DNA from: Candidatus Uhrbacteria bacterium
GTDB lineage: Bacteria; Patescibacteriota; Patescibacteriia; UBA9934; UBA11717
NCBI GenBank assembly: GCA_013203725.1
Contig: JABMPK010000013.1
Location: 1-7,910 of the forward strand
Direction of reading: 5' to 3'
DNA length: 7,910 nt
The stretch's first letter is position 1. Each line of letters opens with the position of its first letter. The position numbers and the translations under genes were made by a program. The notes beneath the pieces are model-generated. The model ran no database searches. It was not told the DNA's origin and was given only the letters and a program-made list of their open reading frames with translations. Below are positions 5,663 through 7,910 of this stretch, piece by piece.

Positions 5663-6823
5663 ATGTCTACACCGATGGAGAGAAAAGAAAAGCGTGACTC
5701 GCATTACGAGCCTAGGAAATTTCCAAAAGGCTTTCTTTGGGGTGCTGCGACAAGCTCGTATCAAGTAGAGGGCGGTAACAGACATGCCGACTGGTGGCAT
5801 TGGGAACATCTTGGTGAGAAGATTTCGGATAACACAAAGTCTGGCGAAGGTGTTGATCACTACAACTTGTATAAGCAGGATTTTGATATTGCGCAGAATC
5901 ACTTACACAACAACGCTCATCGACTCTCTGTAGAATGGAGTAGGTGTGAACCGGAAGAAGGTGTGTGGGATGATAGGGCTTTTGACCACTATAGGAAAGT
6001 TCTCATGGACCTTAAGTCGCGAGACATGAAGGTGATGTTGACGATTCACCACTTTACAAATCCGCAATGGTTGTTTGAGCAGAATGGGTGGGAGAAGCGT
6101 AGCGTTGTCAAAAAGTTTCTACGATTTGTAGATAAGGTCGCCGAAGAGCTTGGTGAGTACGTTGATTTTTGGTGCACCATCAACGAGCCAATGGTTTACA
6201 TGTTGCAGGGATACATTTTTGTTGAATGGCCACCGCAGAAGAAGAGTAAGTTTAAAGCATTGAAGGTGATTTTGAATATGGCACGTGCCCATAAGGGCGC
6301 GTACAAGATTTTGCACAAGTGGGGACGGCAACGAGGTCGCAAGGTCATGGTTGGAATCGCAAACAACGTGTCTTCTTTTGCAACGTATAGGAAGCATAGT
6401 TTTACAGACAGTATTTTGGCTGCGGTTATAGACAGGGCAACGAATCATATCTTTTATACGTTGACTGGCAAACGAACTCACGACTACCTAGGGTTAAACT
6501 ACTATTTCCACTTTAGAATGAGGAGTGCGAGTGCATTTATTCGCACTGCTTTTGGGAAGCCTGTGGATGAGATTGGTGAAGCTACTTTTGAGTCTTCAGA
6601 CATTGGGTGGGAATTGTTCCCGCATGGTATTTTTGATGTGTGCATGGATTTTGCAAGTTACAAGAAGCCTATTTACATCACGGAAAACGGTTTGGCGACG
6701 AGCAATGATGACAAGCGTATTCGAGTTATAGTTGGTTATCTTTTACAGCTTTACTACGCGATTGAATCGGGTGCAGATGTTCGTGGATACTTCCATTGGT
6801 CACTTTTGGATAACTTTGAGTAG
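5663..6823 (+). CDS. GH1 family beta-glycosidase, ended by premature TAG
   Basis: A retaining beta-glucosidase/beta-galactosidase-type enzyme of family GH1, cytoplasmic (no signal peptide), 386 residues as terminated here. Visible family signatures are FPKGFLWGAATSSYQVEG (about 19-36, glycon-binding Gln34), TIHHFTNP (127-134), the acid/base Glu175 in TINEP, and the nucleophile Glu341 in YITENG. FHWSLLDNFE follows (377-386), with Trp379 and Glu386 as sugar-binding residues. TAG (6821-6823) replaces the next residue, which in GH1 is an almost invariant Trp (DNFEW). A normal GH1 enzyme has about 420-480 residues; reading through the TAG gives 451. The start at 5663 (TGATATG junction with the previous gene) is preferred over ATG 5639, which would overlap that gene by 23 nt. 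The truncated product would lack the last barrel strand and helix and is probably inactive. Confidence 0.88.
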   Translation: MSTPMERKEKRDSHYEPRKFPKGFLWGAATSSYQVEGGNRHADWWHWEHLGEKISDNTKSGEGVDHYNLYKQDFDIAQNHLHNNAHRLSVEWSRCEPEEGVWDDRAFDHYRKVLMDLKSRDMKVMLTIHHFTNPQWLFEQNGWEKRSVVKKFLRFVDKVAEELGEYVDFWCTINEPMVYMLQGYIFVEWPPQKKSKFKALKVILNMARAHKGAYKILHKWGRQRGRKVMVGIANNVSSFATYRKHSFTDSILAAVIDRATNHIFYTLTGKRTHDYLGLNYYFHFRMRSASAFIRTAFGKPVDEIGEATFESSDIGWELFPHGIFDVCMDFASYKKPIYITENGLATSNDDKRIRVIVGYLLQLYYAIESGADVRGYFHWSLLDNFE

Positions 6824-7018
6824 GCGAAAGGTTTCGCTCCGACGTTTGGGCTGGTTTCTGTGGATCGCAAGACTATGAAGCGAACACCGTTGCCGAGCGC
6901 GGAGATATACGGGTTAATCGCTAAGGGTAACGCAATCGAACATGACTTCCTTCGGTTCTTAGGTCACGGAACTACAAATATCCTCAATGACTGGAAAGCA
7001 AAAAATGGTAGAATGTAA
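6824..7018 (+). pseudogene. separated C-terminal part of the GH1 glycosidase
   Basis: The 64 codons after the TAG stay in the same frame and carry the conserved GH1 ending: AKGFAPTFGLVSVDRKT, then the R-x-P-L-P-S-A-E-I-Y segment, ending in TAA (7016-7018). There is no frameshift, no second stop and no decay of the motif, so the interruption is a single base change (TGG to TAG). If the lesion is real it is recent; if it is a read error, or if TAG is suppressed, the complete gene is 5663-7018. The next gene starts 2 nt further on, as expected if 7018 is the true end of the GH1 gene. Confidence 0.85.
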
Positions 7019-7020
7019 TT

Positions 7021-7910
7021 ATGAAATATCAATACGATTTATTAGTCATAGGTTCCGGCTCTTCTGGATTCACTGCTGCCACATCTGCAAAAGGTCAGGG
7101 GCGCAAGATTGGGATTATTGAGGAAGACAGGTTGTGGGGAGGCGAGTGTCCAAACTGGGCGTGTGTTCCAACTAAGGCGATTTTAAAAAGTGCAAAAGTT
7201 TTTAGAGACGTTCAAGACTCCGAGCAGTATGGTGTTGTAGCTAAGGGGGCGAGCATCGACTTTTCTGCAGTGTTGTCGCGACGGAACAAGATTGTGGCTA
7301 CAATTGGAGGGAAGCGAATCGAAGAGTCTGCTTCAAAACTCGGAATCGACACGATCAAGGGACGTGCTACTTTTTTGGACGACCACACAGTGCACGTTGG
7401 AGATAAGACTTATACATCGGACAAATTTGTAATCGCGACAGGTTCTGGCACATTCGTTCCGCCGATACAGGGATTGGATAAAGTGGATTGGTTGGATTTT
7501 AAGCGGATAATGGGATTGGGCAAGCTTCCAAAGTCGCTCATTGTCATTGGAGGAGGGCCTGTTGGATGCGAGTATGCGTTCGCTTTTGCGACGTTCGGAA
7601 CAAAAGTTACCTTGCTTCAAAGTGCGTTGCGAGTTCTAAACAGGGAGGACGTTGATATTTCACAAGTCGCACATGATTCACTCGTGCTGTCTGGAGTCGC
7701 GGTTCATGTTGGGTCGGAAGTTTTGAGTGTGGATCAGAGCGGTGAAGGCAAAGTGGTGACTGTGAAGATTGGAAAAGATATTGTTAAAATGAATGCAGAA
7801 CATATTTTCTTGGCGACCGGGAAGAGGTCAAATACATCGGGAATGGGGTTGAAGGCCGCGGGCGTGAAATTGGACGATAGGGGGTCGGTGATAGTAAATA
7901 CTACTTTAAA
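7021..7910 (+). CDS. pyridine nucleotide-disulfide oxidoreductase, class I (partial)
   Basis: The first 296 residues of an FAD flavoprotein of the dihydrolipoyl dehydrogenase/mercuric reductase/glutathione reductase family; the 3' end lies beyond the window (family length is about 450-470). The order is the FAD Rossmann motif GSGSSG (11-16), the redox-active disulfide Cys43-x4-Cys48 in GGECPNWACVPTK, the ATGS motif (139-142), and the NAD(P)H Rossmann motif IGGGPVGCEY (176-185). The second FAD contact, LATGKRSN, is at about 265-272. The residue before the second Cys is Ala, where dihydrolipoyl dehydrogenases have Gly, and no merA N-terminal metal domain is present, so the substrate is open. 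The ATG at 7021 is 2 nt after the GH1 TAA, with only weak upstream purines, so it is probably coupled to the GH1 gene. No 2-oxoacid dehydrogenase genes are in view. Confidence 0.93.
   Translation, partial: MKYQYDLLVIGSGSSGFTAATSAKGQGRKIGIIEEDRLWGGECPNWACVPTKAILKSAKVFRDVQDSEQYGVVAKGASIDFSAVLSRRNKIVATIGGKRIEESASKLGIDTIKGRATFLDDHTVHVGDKTYTSDKFVIATGSGTFVPPIQGLDKVDWLDFKRIMGLGKLPKSLIVIGGGPVGCEYAFAFATFGTKVTLLQSALRVLNREDVDISQVAHDSLVLSGVAVHVGSEVLSVDQSGEGKVVTVKIGKDIVKMNAEHIFLATGKRSNTSGMGLKAAGVKLDDRGSVIVNTTL

Noticed and set aside
1..7910. Recoding of TGA, or a CRISPR array
   Set aside because: TGA cleanly ends int1, the cargo gene and the anchored glycosidase, the last just before the next start codon. 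No spaced direct repeats of CRISPR type were seen.

Overview
The window looks like bacterial chromosome of moderate GC in which a recombinase-rich accessory segment sits against a tRNA gene and next to a host carbohydrate operon. TGA ends at least three genes, so it is not a UGA-recoded lineage. The gene style (short compact operon, clan-A glycosidases of unassigned family, multi-spanning orphan membrane protein) is reminiscent of Patescibacteria/CPR. That placement is an impression from gene style and not proven by the sequence.

Region 1 (1-188): no supported gene up to 112, then a complete tRNA-Thr(GGT) with encoded CCA. Region 2 (about 189-3995): a putative integrative element. It holds a tyrosine recombinase (int1, + strand) starting 41 nt after the tRNA, then a compact GC-rich gene on the - strand for a small secreted protein with its own consensus-like promoter, Shine-Dalgarno and hairpin terminator, then two further tyrosine recombinases (int2 and int3, - strand, 4 nt apart, int3 transcribed first). 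Int1 and int2 are colinear paralogues of almost equal size; int3 belongs to another branch. No copy of the tRNA 3' end was found further right, so the far attachment site is not identified.

Region 3 (about 3996-7910): a co-directional, tightly packed operon. It runs from a multi-spanning membrane protein that appears to have lost its N-terminal part at the element edge, through a membrane-anchored extracytoplasmic clan GH-A glycosidase and a cytoplasmic GH1 beta-glycosidase, to a pyridine nucleotide-disulfide oxidoreductase that runs off the right edge. The two glycosidases may act in sequence on an imported or surface glycan (inference).

The most striking point is in the GH1 gene. It is cut by a single in-frame TAG exactly at the conserved Trp of the DNFEW glycon-binding motif, and the remaining 64 codons downstream are intact and clearly GH1. 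Together with the apparently truncated membrane gene, this suggests the operon is being eroded, or that the TAG is a sequencing error or is suppressed.
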